Under the pieces are notes generated by a model. The model was given only the letters and a program-made list of their open reading frames with translations, did not search any database and was not told the DNA's origin. DNA of 64,000 bases from an uncultured Butyricimonas sp. (GTDB taxonomy: Bacteria > Bacteroidota > Bacteroidia > Bacteroidales > Marinifilaceae), in assembly GCA_944320555.1 (NCBI GenBank), contig CALUHX010000003.1:1-64000 (forward strand), written 5' to 3'. The position numbers and the translations under genes were made by a program. Positions 48,895-58,089 of the stretch are shown here, one piece after another; within the stretch, counting starts at the first letter, position 1, and the number at the start of each line of letters is the position of its first letter.

Positions 48895-49512
48895 TCAAAA
48901 ACCCCATTTGGAGACGGATTGCTCGTCCCCCACCTTCTCCAACTCAAACCCCAGCATCAAGCCGTCGTAATTGTCGGCCAAAGAGTTCACGGCAGACGCG
49001 GTGGAGTTTATTTTCGAGACCAGATTGGTCAATGCCTGCAGGGCGGACATCAGTTTGTCGGCGTTGAATTGCAAACTCATGGTCGATCCCAGCACTTCCA
49101 CATGGGCTTTCACCGAGACACCCACCTTGGTTTTCAAGGTCAGCGTCTTGCTTTCCGCGTCGAAGGAGTAAGTCCCGTTCGAGGTGGCGCGTTTCAATTG
49201 CAGGGTATAGGTGCTGTCCGCGTTGAAGACCAGCATGCAACTGTCCAGTCCGATTTTGTTATAGACAGGCTCCAGCTTCTGCTCGATTTTCGCGGACACT
49301 GCCTCTCCGCCCGCCTTCGCCAACAAGTTGTCGCTCTCGAACTGGCATTCCGGGGCGACGAACACCCATGTCCCCACGACGCTGTTTCCCGTCGTCAACT
49401 TGTCGTCGACAACCGTTTTCACCACTCCCGACAAAATGGACTTCCAGTCCTGGGCGTTCGCCGCCATGACGCCCGCGCCCATCAACATCGCAATCAACAC
49501 TAATTTTCTCAT
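48895..49512 (-). CDS. DUF4923 family exported protein
   Basis: 205 residues with signal peptide MRKLVLIAMLMGAGVMAANA, then QDWKSILSGVVKTVVDDKLT and VVGTWVFVAPECQFESDNLL, the pattern of lipocalin-like DUF4923 proteins. The core alternates beta strands (YTLQLKRATSNGTYSFDAES, KTLTLKTKVGVSV). Function is unknown. The ATG is within the divergent region shared with typA. Whether its co-location with the sigma gene has meaning is unclear. Confidence 0.8.
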   Translation of the reverse strand: MRKLVLIAMLMGAGVMAANAQDWKSILSGVVKTVVDDKLTTGNSVVGTWVFVAPECQFESDNLLAKAGGEAVSAKIEQKLEPVYNKIGLDSCMLVFNADSTYTLQLKRATSNGTYSFDAESKTLTLKTKVGVSVKAHVEVLGSTMSLQFNADKLMSALQALTNLVSKINSTASAVNSLADNYDGLMLGFELEKVGDEQSVSKWGF

Positions 49513-49661
49513 TGCCTTTTATCTTATACTACATTAAACATTCTTTTCGTGAGGAAATTCTTCCCTTTCATATATGTACATTTTACGTCAATCCGACTCA
49601 ATTCCACCACAAAAATAACACATTTCCTTTTACACTCCGCCTTCAACTGCGGAAAAATCGC

Positions 49662-49669
49662 TATCTTCG
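49662..49669 (+). promoter_or_regulatory. -7-like promoter box of typA
   Basis: TATCTTCG is one base off TAnnTTTG and lies 26 bases before the typA start. No TTTG at the -33 distance. Confidence 0.35.
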
Positions 49670-49694
49670 CGGCGTTTTAGAGCAAATTATCAAC

Positions 49695-51509
49695 ATGCAG
49701 AAGATTAGGAACATCGCGATTATCGCGCACGTCGATCACGGGAAAACGACACTGGTCGACAAAATGATATTTCAAGGACATTTATTCAGAGAGACCGAAA
49801 ACACGGGGGAGCTGCTCCTCGACAACAACGACCTTGAACGGGAACGAGGCATAACCATTCTTGCCAAGAACGTGTCCGTTCACTACAAAGACTACAAGAT
49901 AAACATCATCGACACGCCGGGCCACTCCGACTTCGGAGGAGAGGTGGAGCGGGTGCTCAACATGGCAGACGGCGTGCTGCTGCTCGTCGACGCTTTCGAG
50001 GGGACCATGCCGCAGACGCGCTTCGTGCTGCAGAAGGCCCTCGCCCTCGGGAAAAAGCCCATCGTGGTCATCAACAAGGTCGACAAGCCCAACTGCCGCC
50101 CCGATTTCGTCTACGAGCAAGTGTTCGACCTGATGTTCGCCCTCGACGCCACGGAAGACCAGCTGAACTTCACGGTCATTTACGGAAGCGCCAAGCAGGG
50201 ATGGATGTCGCGCGACTGGCGGAAACCCACGAAGGACATCACGCCGCTGCTCGACGCCATCATCGAGGACATCCCCGCCCCGGAAGTCCGGGAGGGAACG
50301 CCGCAATTGCTCATCACTTCGCTGGAATACTCCTCCTACGTGGGCCGCATCGCCATCGGCAAGCTCACGCGGGGAACCCTCAAGGCGGGCATGCCCGTCA
50401 CGCTCTGCAAACGGGACGGCGTGACCCGCGTGAAAACACGCATCAAGGACCTCATGACCTTCGAGGGGATGGGCAAACAGAAAGTGGAGGAGGTGCAATG
50501 CGGGGAAATCTGCGCGCTGGTAGGCATCGAGGGATTCGAAATCGGCGACACCGTCGCGGACTTCGAGAACCCGGAGCCGCTCGACCCCATCGCCATCGAC
50601 GAGCCGACAATGAGCATGCTTTTCACCATCAACGACTCGCCGTTCTTCGGACGGGACGGCAAGTATGTGACCTCCCGCCACCTGAAAGAGCGGCTCGACC
50701 GGGAACTGGAGAAAAACCTCGCCCTGCGGGTGGAGCCGGGGCCGTCGTCGGACTCGTTCATCGTCTACGGACGGGGCGTGCTCCACTTGAGCGTGCTCAT
50801 CGAGACGATGCGCCGCGAGGGCTACGAGTTGCAAGTGGGACAGCCCAAGGTTATCATCAAAGAAATCAATGGCGTGAAGTGCGAGCCGGTGGAGGAGCTC
50901 ACCATCGACCTCCCGGAGGACGTTTCGGGGAAGGCCATCGAGATGGTCAGCCAACGCAAAGGCTCCATGACCAACATGGAACGCCGGGGCGACCGGACCC
51001 ACCTGACGTTCACCATCCCGTCGAGGGGAATCATCGGGCTTCGCAGCAGCCTGCTCACCGCCACGGCGGGCGAGGCCGTCATCGCGCACAGGCTTAAGGG
51101 CTTCGAGCCATACATGGGCGACATCGAGATGCGCACGAACGGCTCGCTCATCGCCATGGAAACGGGAGACTCGTTCGCCTACGCCATCAACAAACTGCAA
51201 GACCGCGGCAAGTTCTTCATCAATCCCGGAGACGAGGTGTACGCAGGCCAAGTCATCGGCGAGAGCACCCGGCAGGACGACATCGTAATCAACGTCTGCA
51301 AGTCGAAGAAACTGACCAACATGCGGGCCAGCGGCTCGGACGAGAAGACCAACATCGCCCCGCCCGTCATCTTCAGCCTAGAGGAGGCGCTGGAGTACAT
51401 CAAAGAGGACGAGTACGTGGAGGTGACCCCCAAGGCCATGCGCCTGCGCAAAATCATCCTCGACGACACGGAGCGCAAACGCCGCGCCCGCTCCGCAAGC
51501 GCGGAATGA
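49695..51509 (+). CDS. typA: Ribosome-binding GTPase TypA/BipA
   Basis: Translational GTPase that helps 50S assembly and stress adaptation, especially in the cold. 604 residues from [21 protein letters not shown]1 AHVDHGKTT, switch [13 protein letters not shown]3 [16 protein letters not shown]4 NKVDKPN, and the BipA-specific C-terminal domain with [19 protein letters not shown] and [20 protein letters not shown]. The open frame to 49512 upstream precedes the promoter and is not used. A terminator follows 34 bases after the stop. Confidence 0.96.
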   Translation: MQKIRNIAIIAHVDHGKTTLVDKMIFQGHLFRETENTGELLLDNNDLERERGITILAKNVSVHYKDYKINIIDTPGHSDFGGEVERVLNMADGVLLLVDAFEGTMPQTRFVLQKALALGKKPIVVINKVDKPNCRPDFVYEQVFDLMFALDATEDQLNFTVIYGSAKQGWMSRDWRKPTKDITPLLDAIIEDIPAPEVREGTPQLLITSLEYSSYVGRIAIGKLTRGTLKAGMPVTLCKRDGVTRVKTRIKDLMTFEGMGKQKVEEVQCGEICALVGIEGFEIGDTVADFENPEPLDPIAIDEPTMSMLFTINDSPFFGRDGKYVTSRHLKERLDRELEKNLALRVEPGPSSDSFIVYGRGVLHLSVLIETMRREGYELQVGQPKVIIKEINGVKCEPVEELTIDLPEDVSGKAIEMVSQRKGSMTNMERRGDRTHLTFTIPSRGIIGLRSSLLTATAGEAVIAHRLKGFEPYMGDIEMRTNGSLIAMETGDSFAYAINKLQDRGKFFINPGDEVYAGQVIGESTRQDDIVINVCKSKKLTNMRASGSDEKTNIAPPVIFSLEEALEYIKEDEYVEVTPKAMRLRKIILDDTERKRRARSASAE

Positions 51510-51542
51510 CCGAGCTTTCAAGCAAGCCACATAAAAACGCAA

Positions 51543-51579
51543 GGGGGTGAGTCAAAAGTCCGGCTCACCCCTCTTTTTA
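51543..51579 (+). terminator. Terminator of typA
   Basis: GGGGTGAG (51544-51551) pairs with CTCACCCC (51564-51571) and is followed by TCTTTTTAT. Confidence 0.85.
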
Positions 51580-51788
51580 TCCGTACTCCCAATGGAGTTT
51601 TGTTTCAAACATTCAATCCTTACAAAGGAAACTCTCCTTTGAGCGCCCTCCCTTTTCATGTCACCGTGCCGTCCCCGGCTTGACCGCAAAAACGCATCAA
51701 AACGGCATTTTGAGAAAGGCGCGCCGAAATGCGATTTTCGTATCCCCTTCCCCACCGGGCTGCTTCCTTAGGGGAATACGACTACTAT

Positions 51789-51830
51789 CTTGGGGGCAGG
51801 GGGCGGGTAACTTGGGGGCAGCTTGGGGCA
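51789..51830 (+). repeat. G-run direct repeats, possible quadruplex
   Basis: CTTGGGGGCAG at 51789-51799 and again at 51811-51821, then CTTGGGGCA at 51822-51830, with GGGGG and GGG runs in between. Five G runs of three or more within 40 bases fit an intramolecular G-quadruplex on the plus strand. Confidence 0.5.
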
Positions 51831-51865
51831 AAAGAATAGTTTCCGAATAATTTGGCATTGGATTT

Positions 51866-51920
51866 CTATTGATTTATCAATAGCAAGTCAATAGGAGGTC
51901 AATAGGAAGTCAATAGCAAC
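51866..51920. repeat. Palindrome followed by four 11-bp tandem repeats
   Basis: CTATTGAT and ATCAATAG form an inverted repeat with a 2-base centre (51866-51883). From 51877 come TCAATAGCAAG, TCAATAGGAGG, TCAATAGGAAG, TCAATAGCAAC, the cleanest 11-base array in the window. The heptamer TCAATAG is invariant. Confidence 0.75.
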
Positions 51921-52110
51921 TCCCCGGCTACAGGCAAGCAACACGCCTCCTACCCCCCGGCTTCCACCCTTCCCGCCCTCACCCGCGCCTCCCCTCCACC
52001 CGCAGGCGAGGCCTCACTTTATCTACACGCAAAGAATTGATTGACAATGCAATACAGACACAAAGAACGCAGAGAGACACGCGCGGAGTCGGCGATTTCG
52101 GAAAAAGCGT

Positions 52111-52118
52111 TACATTTG
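52111..52118 (+). promoter_or_regulatory. -7 promoter box of the first phosphatase gene
   Basis: TACATTTG fits TAnnTTTG, 21 bases before the ATG at 52139. The -33 element is not obvious. Confidence 0.45.
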
Positions 52119-52138
52119 TGTTGGCTAATTTGAATGTT

Positions 52139-52666
52139 ATGAATGTTACATTGATTAGGCACACCCGGGTGAATGTGGCACCGGGCATGTGTTACGGGCG
52201 AACAGACGTGGACGTGGCGGCCTCTTTTCCGGAAGAGGCGGAGCGAGTGAGAACGGCCATCTCCGAACAGCGCTTTGACGCAGTGTGGAGCAGTCCCTTG
52301 CAACGCTGCCGCAAACTGGCGGCCTTTTGCGGTTATCCCTCCCCGTTCGTGGACGAGCGGCTGCGGGAATTGGATTTTGGAGACTGGGAGGGACAGCTTT
52401 GGAAGGAGATCCGCGACCCCCGTTTGCAGGAATGGTTCGACAACTGGTTGTCGACCAAGGCGGGAGGAGGGGAAAGCTTTCTGGAACAATACGCGAGGGT
52501 CGCGGAGTTCTTGGACGAATTGCGCCGGCGGCCTTTCCAAAAAGTGGCGGTGTTCGCACACGGCGGCACCATCCGGGCGGCGCTAGTGTATGCCGGAGTG
52601 TGCAACTTCAACCAGATTTTCTCTGACATGGTGGATTACGGCAGCGTCACGGAAATAGAAATCTAA
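52139..52666 (+). CDS. Histidine phosphatase family protein (CobC-like)
   Basis: 175 residues. The catalytic motif is MNVTLIRHTRV (RH at 7-8), the second histidine lies in VAVFAHGGTIRAALVY, and WSSPLQRCRKLAAF with LRELDFGDWEGQLW completes the phosphoglycerate-mutase-like fold. The closest functional group is alpha-ribazole-5'-phosphate phosphatase (CobC) of cobalamin synthesis, but no cobalamin genes are nearby, so the substrate is open. Start chosen after the promoter; upstream codons to 52037 are not protein-like. Its stop overlaps the end of the convergent gene by 4 bases. Confidence 0.8.
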   Translation: MNVTLIRHTRVNVAPGMCYGRTDVDVAASFPEEAERVRTAISEQRFDAVWSSPLQRCRKLAAFCGYPSPFVDERLRELDFGDWEGQLWKEIRDPRLQEWFDNWLSTKAGGGESFLEQYARVAEFLDELRRRPFQKVAVFAHGGTIRAALVYAGVCNFNQIFSDMVDYGSVTEIEI

Positions 52667-53235
52667 GGCTGCAGGGCGCGGTCGACTTCCGCGATGGCGG
52701 CGGCGAGGATTGCCTCCGGGTCGTTACCCCAGATGTCGAGGCCTTCGGCCCGGTGACAACGAACGTCCGGGATGCCATAGAAACGGGTGGCGAGGGCTTT
52801 TATGTAATCGAAACCGAAATCCGCGCCTGCCGTCGGTCCTCCGGCCGTGGTCGCGTAAATAAGCCTTCGGGTGCGGCACAAGCCCTGCGGACGTCCTTCG
52901 GGCGTGTAGCGGAACGTCAGTCCGCAGACAGTCACCGCCTCGAGATAGTCTTTAAGAAGCGCGGGAAACATGAGGTCCCAATAGGGGGCGGCCACGACAA
53001 TTTGGTCGGCCGCGGCGAATTGACGGGCGTGCCGGAAAACGGGAGCGTTCCATTCACCCCGCCTCGCAAGCGCGTCTCTTTCCTGGAGCCTTTGCCAGTT
53101 GAGAGGGAAAATCTCCGCTTGCTGAAGATTGATTTCCTCAATCCCGCCATCGAGCCTTTCCAGAATGTGCCGGGCGAGCAAAAGCGTGCGCGACTCCGGA
53201 CGCACGCACGCGTTCACGAATAATATCTTGTCCAT
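52663..53235 (-). CDS. Flavodoxin-fold NAD(P)H oxidoreductase
   Basis: 190 residues with the FMN-reductase/NQO-type fold: ILFVNACVRPESRTLLLARH (phosphate-binding start), AADQIVVAAPYWDLMFPALL (FMN ring contact) and YATTAGGPTAGADFGFDYIK. Similar to small quinone or azo reductases of the AzoR group, so a cytosolic two-electron reduction with FMN is expected. Convergent with, and overlapping by 4 bases, the preceding phosphatase gene. A -7-like TATCTTTA lies at 53270-53263. Confidence 0.8.
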   Translation of the reverse strand: MDKILFVNACVRPESRTLLLARHILERLDGGIEEINLQQAEIFPLNWQRLQERDALARRGEWNAPVFRHARQFAAADQIVVAAPYWDLMFPALLKDYLEAVTVCGLTFRYTPEGRPQGLCRTRRLIYATTAGGPTAGADFGFDYIKALATRFYGIPDVRCHRAEGLDIWGNDPEAILAAAIAEVDRALQP

Positions 53236-53437
53236 ATTCCGTTGTCTTTGTGTATGCGGGGCTAAAGATAGAAATTATTTCCGGATCACGGATGGCCCGC
53301 CATGAAAAACGCGGATCACCCTTTCCTTCAAGACAAAGGGAGGACTCCGGCAGGGGAAGCGCGGGCATTTGACGCGGCCGCTTGGAGAAAAATCAAAACA
53401 AATGGAGCCTCACCGAACAACGGCAGCCATCGTTTAT

Positions 53438-53445
53438 TACTTTTG
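53438..53445 (+). promoter_or_regulatory. -7 promoter box of the second phosphatase gene
   Basis: TACTTTTG fits TAnnTTTG, 26 bases before the ATG at 53471. Confidence 0.45.
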
Positions 53446-53470
53446 TAGTTTCTAAAAAAACGAAACAAAC

Positions 53471-53989
53471 ATGGTAGAACTTATTCTCAGCCGACACGGA
53501 GAAACCATCGAAAACCAGCAAGGCCTGCTGCAAGGACGCATGCCGGGCACGCTGTCTCCCAGGGGGATTCGGCAAGCGGAAGGACTGGCGGAACTGTTGG
53601 CCGCCGAACATCTGGACTCGGTCGTATGCAGCGACCTGGCCCGCAGCCGGGACACGGCGGCAATCGTCGCCGCAAGGCACGGCTTGTCTCCCGTCGCAAC
53701 GCCCCTTTTGCAAGAAATGGACTGGGGCGGCAACACCGGCAAACGGATGGCCGACATCGACTGGCGCAACCTTCCCGCCGGAGCAGAAACGCCAGAGGAA
53801 CTGAGGCAAAGGGCGGCCCGCTTCCTCGCATGGCTGCGCGCCGACTTCAACGGCCAAACCGTGGCGGCCATCGGACACGGGGTAATAAACCGCGCCGTCG
53901 AGGCCATTTGCCTGAATCTGCCGACAGAGGCCATGCTCGACCTTCCCATCATGGGAAACACCGAATGCAAGCGATTCACAATCAAATAA
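53471..53989 (+). CDS. Histidine phosphatase family protein
   Basis: 172 residues: LILSRHGETIENQQGLLQGR is the catalytic RHG motif, SDLARSRDTAAIVA and LLQEMDWGGNTGKRM carry the other conserved positions, and AAIGHGVINRAVEA the second histidine. It resembles phosphoglycerate-mutase-like broad phosphatases (PhoE/GpmB type) more than CobC. A paralogue of the gene at 52139 but not close in sequence. The outer-membrane gene starts 85 bases after it. Confidence 0.85.
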   Translation: MVELILSRHGETIENQQGLLQGRMPGTLSPRGIRQAEGLAELLAAEHLDSVVCSDLARSRDTAAIVAARHGLSPVATPLLQEMDWGGNTGKRMADIDWRNLPAGAETPEELRQRAARFLAWLRADFNGQTVAAIGHGVINRAVEAICLNLPTEAMLDLPIMGNTECKRFTIK

Positions 53990-54074
53990 AGGGCGACGAC
54001 GTGCGCCGACGGCCTTTCCCCCGTTGGCACGGATATTGCATGAAAGCACGAACAACACACAACAGAACGAGAGC

Positions 54075-55259
54075 ATGACGAGGACACTTTTACACGCGGG
54101 CATCGCAATGGCCATCGGGCTCGGAAGCCTGACGGCACACGAGAGCCACGGAGCGGAACCGCCGAAAAGAACCACACACGCCACCGACAGTTCGGAGGTC
54201 AAAAAGCGAGACAACTTTTTCAAGCGCGTCTACCGTTATTTTGAAGAATCAAACGACGTGAAAGAAGAAAAGCGGTTTGACTTCTCAATCATCGGCGGTC
54301 CCCATTTCTCGAACGACACGAAGCTGGGCATCGGGATGGTTGCGTCGGGGCTCTACCGCATCGACCGGGAGGACAAGAGCATTTCCCCCTCGAACGTGTC
54401 ATTGTACGGGGACATCACCACCACGGGGTTCTACCTAATCGGCATACGGGGCAACACGATTTTTCCACAAGCCCGCTACCGCATCGACGCCAACCTCTAT
54501 TTTTTCTCGTTTCCCAGCCAGTTTTGGGGAATCGGCTACGACCTGGGGAAAAACAATGACGGCTGGATCAGCTACAAGCGGCTGGAAAACCAATTGAAGT
54601 TCGACTTCCTCGCGAGAGTGGCCGGCAACATATACGCGGGGCCGACCGTCATATTCCGCAACGTGAACGGGAAAGACTTTGACGACATCAGCCTGCTCCG
54701 CGGGCAAGACCGCAACATCGGAAGTTTCGGACTGGGGGCCATCGCGGAATACGACACGCGGGATTTTATTCCCAACCCCAGCCGGGGAATTTACATACGG
54801 ATAGAGCAGCAGTTTTTTCCCGACTTTTTGGGCAACGACTACGACTTCAACCGCACGTCGGCCGAGTTCCGTTTTTACAAAAACATCTGGAAAGGCTGCA
54901 CGCTGGCGGGCGAAATCCAGGGCGTGTTCAACTACGGGAACGTACCGTGGAGCATGATGGCCCTGCTGGGCGGCTCCGCCCGCATGCGGGGATATTACGA
55001 AGGACAATACCGGGACAACAGCATGGTGCAGACCCAGGCGGAACTGCGGCAACACATCTACAACCGGCACGGCGTGACGGCGTGGATAGGAGCCGGGAAC
55101 GTGTTCCCGGACATCAAAAGTTTCAAATGGCGGCAAACCCTTCCTTCTTACGGAATCGGCTACCGCTGGGAATTTAAAAATCGAGTAAACGTAAGATTGG
55201 ACTATGGATTCGGGAAAGGCGTCAGCGCATTCTACTTCAGCATTAACGAGGCTTTTTAA
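54075..55259 (+). CDS. BamA/TamA-type outer-membrane barrel without POTRA domains
   Basis: 394 residues starting MTRTLLHAGIAMAIGLGSL (signal peptide ending near SHGA). After a short charged linker (VKKRDNFFKRVYRYFEES) comes a 16-strand-like barrel: FDFSIIGGPHFSNDTKLGIG, RNIGSFGLGAIAEYDTRDFI with PNPSRG, and GGSARMRGYYEGQYRDN, which carries the RGY-type motif of the D15/Omp85 family. No POTRA domain is present, so it is not BamA itself; related short barrels include patatin-less and lipid-related Omp85 proteins. The next gene starts within its last 56 bases. Confidence 0.75.
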   Translation: MTRTLLHAGIAMAIGLGSLTAHESHGAEPPKRTTHATDSSEVKKRDNFFKRVYRYFEESNDVKEEKRFDFSIIGGPHFSNDTKLGIGMVASGLYRIDREDKSISPSNVSLYGDITTTGFYLIGIRGNTIFPQARYRIDANLYFFSFPSQFWGIGYDLGKNNDGWISYKRLENQLKFDFLARVAGNIYAGPTVIFRNVNGKDFDDISLLRGQDRNIGSFGLGAIAEYDTRDFIPNPSRGIYIRIEQQFFPDFLGNDYDFNRTSAEFRFYKNIWKGCTLAGEIQGVFNYGNVPWSMMALLGGSARMRGYYEGQYRDNSMVQTQAELRQHIYNRHGVTAWIGAGNVFPDIKSFKWRQTLPSYGIGYRWEFKNRVNVRLDYGFGKGVSAFYFSINEAF

Positions 55260-56958
55260 AGGAATAACCCTATTGGCGAGAAATCCGCGGGGCCTCTTTT
55301 GGCTTTTCGTGGGCGTGAACATGGTTCCAAGCGCCTGCCTCGTGTTCACGGAACCGCTTTCAGCCATCGGGCGGGTTATTTTGCTGTCGGCCCCGCTCGG
55401 GGCGTACCTCCTCCTGTTCTCCCTGTCGCGGCGGACGGGAGTGACGCAGTTGTGGCTGATTCCGCTGCTGGTGTTCCACGCGTTCCAGCTGGTGCTGTTT
55501 TATTTGTACGGCGAATCCGTCATCGCGGCGGACATGTTCCTGAACCTGCCCACGACCAACGCCACCGAAGCCGGAGAACTGCTGGACAGCCTGTGGCCGG
55601 CCATCATCCTCGTGTGTGTCCTGTACATCCCCACCATCTTCATGGCGGCATGGAGCGTCAAATTGAAAACGGCCATGCCAAGGGGCTTCAGGAGGCGGAT
55701 GATTGTCTCTGGAGTTGCCGTGTGCGCGCTTACCGGAGGGTTGGCGACGGTGGAAACGACACGGAACAAAGACTACTCGGTGAGAGACGACCTCTATCCG
55801 GCGAACATTTTCTACAACTTGTGGTACGCCGTCCACAAATGGCAGCGAAGCGAGGCCTATCCGGAAACCTCCCGGGACTTCACTTTCCACGCCCGGCGGG
55901 ACACGAGCCCCGGAGGGCGGGAGATATACGTGCTGGTCATCGGCGAAGCCTCCCGCGCCGAGAATTGGGAACTGTTCGGTTATGAACGGCCAACAAATCC
56001 TCTTCTGCGAGAAATGGGAAACCTGATTCCCTTCCAAGACGCCATCACCCAGTCAAACACCACGCACAAAAGCGTGCCGCTCATCTTGTCCGCCGCCAAT
56101 GCCAGCCACTACGAACGACTTTACACGCACAAAAGCGTCATCACCGCATTCAAAGAGGTGGGGTTCAAGACGGTGTTCCTCTCGAACCAAGTGCCGAACC
56201 GCTCGTTCACCGACTATTTCGCGGCGGAGGCGGACGTGTTGGTCAACGTGCGCACGCCCCTGGAGGGCGGCCTGCTCACGGTCAACAACTACGACGAGGC
56301 CATGCTCCCCTTGATGAGGCGCTGCATAGACTCCCTGCAGGGCAATCTTTTCATCGTGATGCACACTTACGGCTCGCATTTCAACTATAAAGAGCGCTAC
56401 CCGGAAGGTTTCGGGCGTTTCAAGCCCGACAACGCCATGGAGATAGAGCTAAAGAACAAGGCGGAACTTATCAACGCTTACGACAACAGCGTCCTGTACA
56501 CCGACCGTTTCCTGCATTCCACCATGCGTATTCTGGAAGAAACGGGAAGCGACGCCGTGCTGTTCTACACTCCGGACCACGGGGAGGATTTGTTGGACGA
56601 CAGGCGGAAGAAATTCCTGCACGCCTCCCCCAATCCCACGTATTACCAACTGCATATCCCCATGCTCGTATGGTTTTCTGAAAATTTCAAGACGGCGAGA
56701 CCGGAATGTTACCGCGCCGCCCAAAAGAATTGCCACGCTCCGGTGGCCACGAACATCGTGTTCCACACGCTACTCGACCTGGCACAGATACAGACACCTT
56801 ATTTGGACCCCACCTCCTCCGTTGTCAATCCCCAATTCACCGCCCGTCCCCGCATGTATCTCAACGACCACGACCAGCCGGTCAACTATTACCGCGCCGG
56901 GCTGAAACAGGAGGACCGCGACATGATAGACAAGCGAGGGATGGACCACTCGGAATGA
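55204..56958 (+). CDS. Phosphoethanolamine transferase (EptA-like)
   Basis: 584 residues. Four to five membrane segments in the first 185 residues, then a periplasmic alkaline-phosphatase-fold domain with metal ligand E248 in VIGEASRAENWELFGYERPT, the nucleophile threonine in QSNTTHKSVPLILS (T286 or T287), and TPDHGEDLLDDRR near the end. It should transfer phosphoethanolamine to lipid A or another envelope sugar, which in other bacteria lowers sensitivity to cationic peptides such as polymyxin. The start at 55204 gives a 56-base overlap with the barrel gene; a later start would lose little. The ATG is the first in frame. Confidence 0.85.
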   Translation: MDSGKASAHSTSALTRLFKGITLLARNPRGLFWLFVGVNMVPSACLVFTEPLSAIGRVILLSAPLGAYLLLFSLSRRTGVTQLWLIPLLVFHAFQLVLFYLYGESVIAADMFLNLPTTNATEAGELLDSLWPAIILVCVLYIPTIFMAAWSVKLKTAMPRGFRRRMIVSGVAVCALTGGLATVETTRNKDYSVRDDLYPANIFYNLWYAVHKWQRSEAYPETSRDFTFHARRDTSPGGREIYVLVIGEASRAENWELFGYERPTNPLLREMGNLIPFQDAITQSNTTHKSVPLILSAANASHYERLYTHKSVITAFKEVGFKTVFLSNQVPNRSFTDYFAAEADVLVNVRTPLEGGLLTVNNYDEAMLPLMRRCIDSLQGNLFIVMHTYGSHFNYKERYPEGFGRFKPDNAMEIELKNKAELINAYDNSVLYTDRFLHSTMRILEETGSDAVLFYTPDHGEDLLDDRRKKFLHASPNPTYYQLHIPMLVWFSENFKTARPECYRAAQKNCHAPVATNIVFHTLLDLAQIQTPYLDPTSSVVNPQFTARPRMYLNDHDQPVNYYRAGLKQEDRDMIDKRGMDHSE

Positions 56959-56969
56959 AAAAAAAGCAG

Positions 56970-56977
56970 TATATTTG
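56970..56977 (+). promoter_or_regulatory. -7 promoter box of asd
   Basis: TATATTTG fits TAnnTTTG, 36 bases before the asd start. No -33 TTTG. Confidence 0.5.
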
Positions 56978-57012
56978 ACGGCAATTTAATCACATCAAAC
57001 AAACAAAAGAAT

Positions 57013-58011
57013 ATGAAAGTAGCAGTCGTAGGCGCAACAGGCCTCGTGGGGAGGAAAATGTTGCAAGTATTGGAGGAAAGAGATTTCCCCGTCTCAGAAC
57101 TAATTCCCGTAGCCAGCGAACGTTCCATCGGGAAAGAGGTGACATTCCGCGGCAAAACGCACAAAGTAACCGGCATGCAACAAGCCATAGCCATGCGTCC
57201 CGACATAGCTATTTTCTCGGCCGGAGGCGACACGTCGCTGGAATGGGCCCCCCGATTCGCGGAAGCCGGGACCACAGTGGTCGACAATTCTTCCGCCTGG
57301 CGCATGGACCCGACAAAGAAACTGATTATTCCGGAAATCAACGCCGACATCCTGACGGCGGAGGACAAAATCATCGCCAACCCGAACTGCTCCACCATCC
57401 AAATGCTAGTGGCCCTCGCCCCTCTGCACAAGGCTTACGGCATCCGCCGCATCGTGGTGTCCACCTACCAATCCGTCACGGGCAGCGGCCTGAAAGGCAT
57501 ACGCCAGTTGGAAGACGAGCGGGCGGGCAGGCAGGCCGCCAAGGCATACGCCCACGAGATTGACAGGAATTGTTTGCCGCATTGCGATTCTTTCACAGAA
57601 AACGGCTACACGAAAGAGGAGATGAAACTCATCAACGAAACCCGCAAAATATTCGACGACCCCGACATCAAAGTAACCGCCACCGCCGTGCGGGTGCCTG
57701 TCGTCGGAGGGCATTCCGAAAGCATAAACGTGGAATTTCTCCACGACTTCGAGCTCAACGAGGTGAGGAGATTGTTACAAACAGCTCCGGGCATCGTGTT
57801 GCAAGACGACCCCGCCAACGCTTTATACCCGATGGCCATCACCGCGCACGAACACGACGAGGTGTTCGTGGGACGGCTCCGCCGGGATTTTTCCCAACCC
57901 AACAGCCTGAACCTTTGGGTCGTGGCCGACAACCTCCGCAAAGGCGCGGCCACGAACGCCATCCAAATAGCGGAACACTTATACCGACACGGATTGGTCG
58001 CGAAGGCGTAA
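57013..58011 (+). CDS. asd: Aspartate-semialdehyde dehydrogenase
   Basis: Makes aspartate semialdehyde from aspartyl phosphate with NADPH, feeding lysine/diaminopimelate, threonine and methionine synthesis. 332 residues: Rossmann start MKVAVVGATGLVGRKMLQVL, the catalytic cysteine in IIANPNCSTIQMLVAL, QSVTGSGLKGIRQLEDE, and the active-site histidine in VPVVGGHSESINVEFL. Stands alone between the transferase gene and a strong palindrome. Confidence 0.96.
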   Translation: MKVAVVGATGLVGRKMLQVLEERDFPVSELIPVASERSIGKEVTFRGKTHKVTGMQQAIAMRPDIAIFSAGGDTSLEWAPRFAEAGTTVVDNSSAWRMDPTKKLIIPEINADILTAEDKIIANPNCSTIQMLVALAPLHKAYGIRRIVVSTYQSVTGSGLKGIRQLEDERAGRQAAKAYAHEIDRNCLPHCDSFTENGYTKEEMKLINETRKIFDDPDIKVTATAVRVPVVGGHSESINVEFLHDFELNEVRRLLQTAPGIVLQDDPANALYPMAITAHEHDEVFVGRLRRDFSQPNSLNLWVVADNLRKGAATNAIQIAEHLYRHGLVAKA

Positions 58012-58022
58012 GCCACTTCCAC

Positions 58023-58066
58023 AAGAGGGTCCGCGGACGGGCGCTTGCCCGTCCGCGGACCCTCTT
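58023..58066. terminator. 20-bp-stem palindrome between asd and the PPTase gene
   Basis: AAGAGGGTCCGCGGACGGGC pairs perfectly with its complement across a 4-base loop (GCTT, 58043-58046). Each arm itself contains the palindrome GTCCGCGGAC. It lies between converging genes; the T-tract is short on both sides. Confidence 0.65.
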
Positions 58067-58089
58067 CATGTCAACGCGCAAGACCGCAT

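Larger units (their letters stand above)
51580..52110. other. Intergenic region with G-rich and 11-bp repeats
   Basis: About 530 bases without a convincing gene. It contains a G-run cluster at 51789-51830, a palindrome at 51866-51883 and an 11-bp tandem array at 51877-51920; the rest is C-rich DNA leading to the promoter at 52111. Confidence 0.6.

Noticed and set aside
49782-51251. 489-codon frame antisense to typA
   Set aside because: Shadow of TypA, with His/Val/Asp-rich composition typical of such frames.
51552-51755. 67-codon minus-strand frame after typA
   Set aside because: Starts in intergenic DNA and ends inside the typA terminator; no promoter or conserved pattern.
51877-51920. Short CRISPR array
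   Set aside because: Units are 11 bases with no spacers, so it is a simple tandem array.
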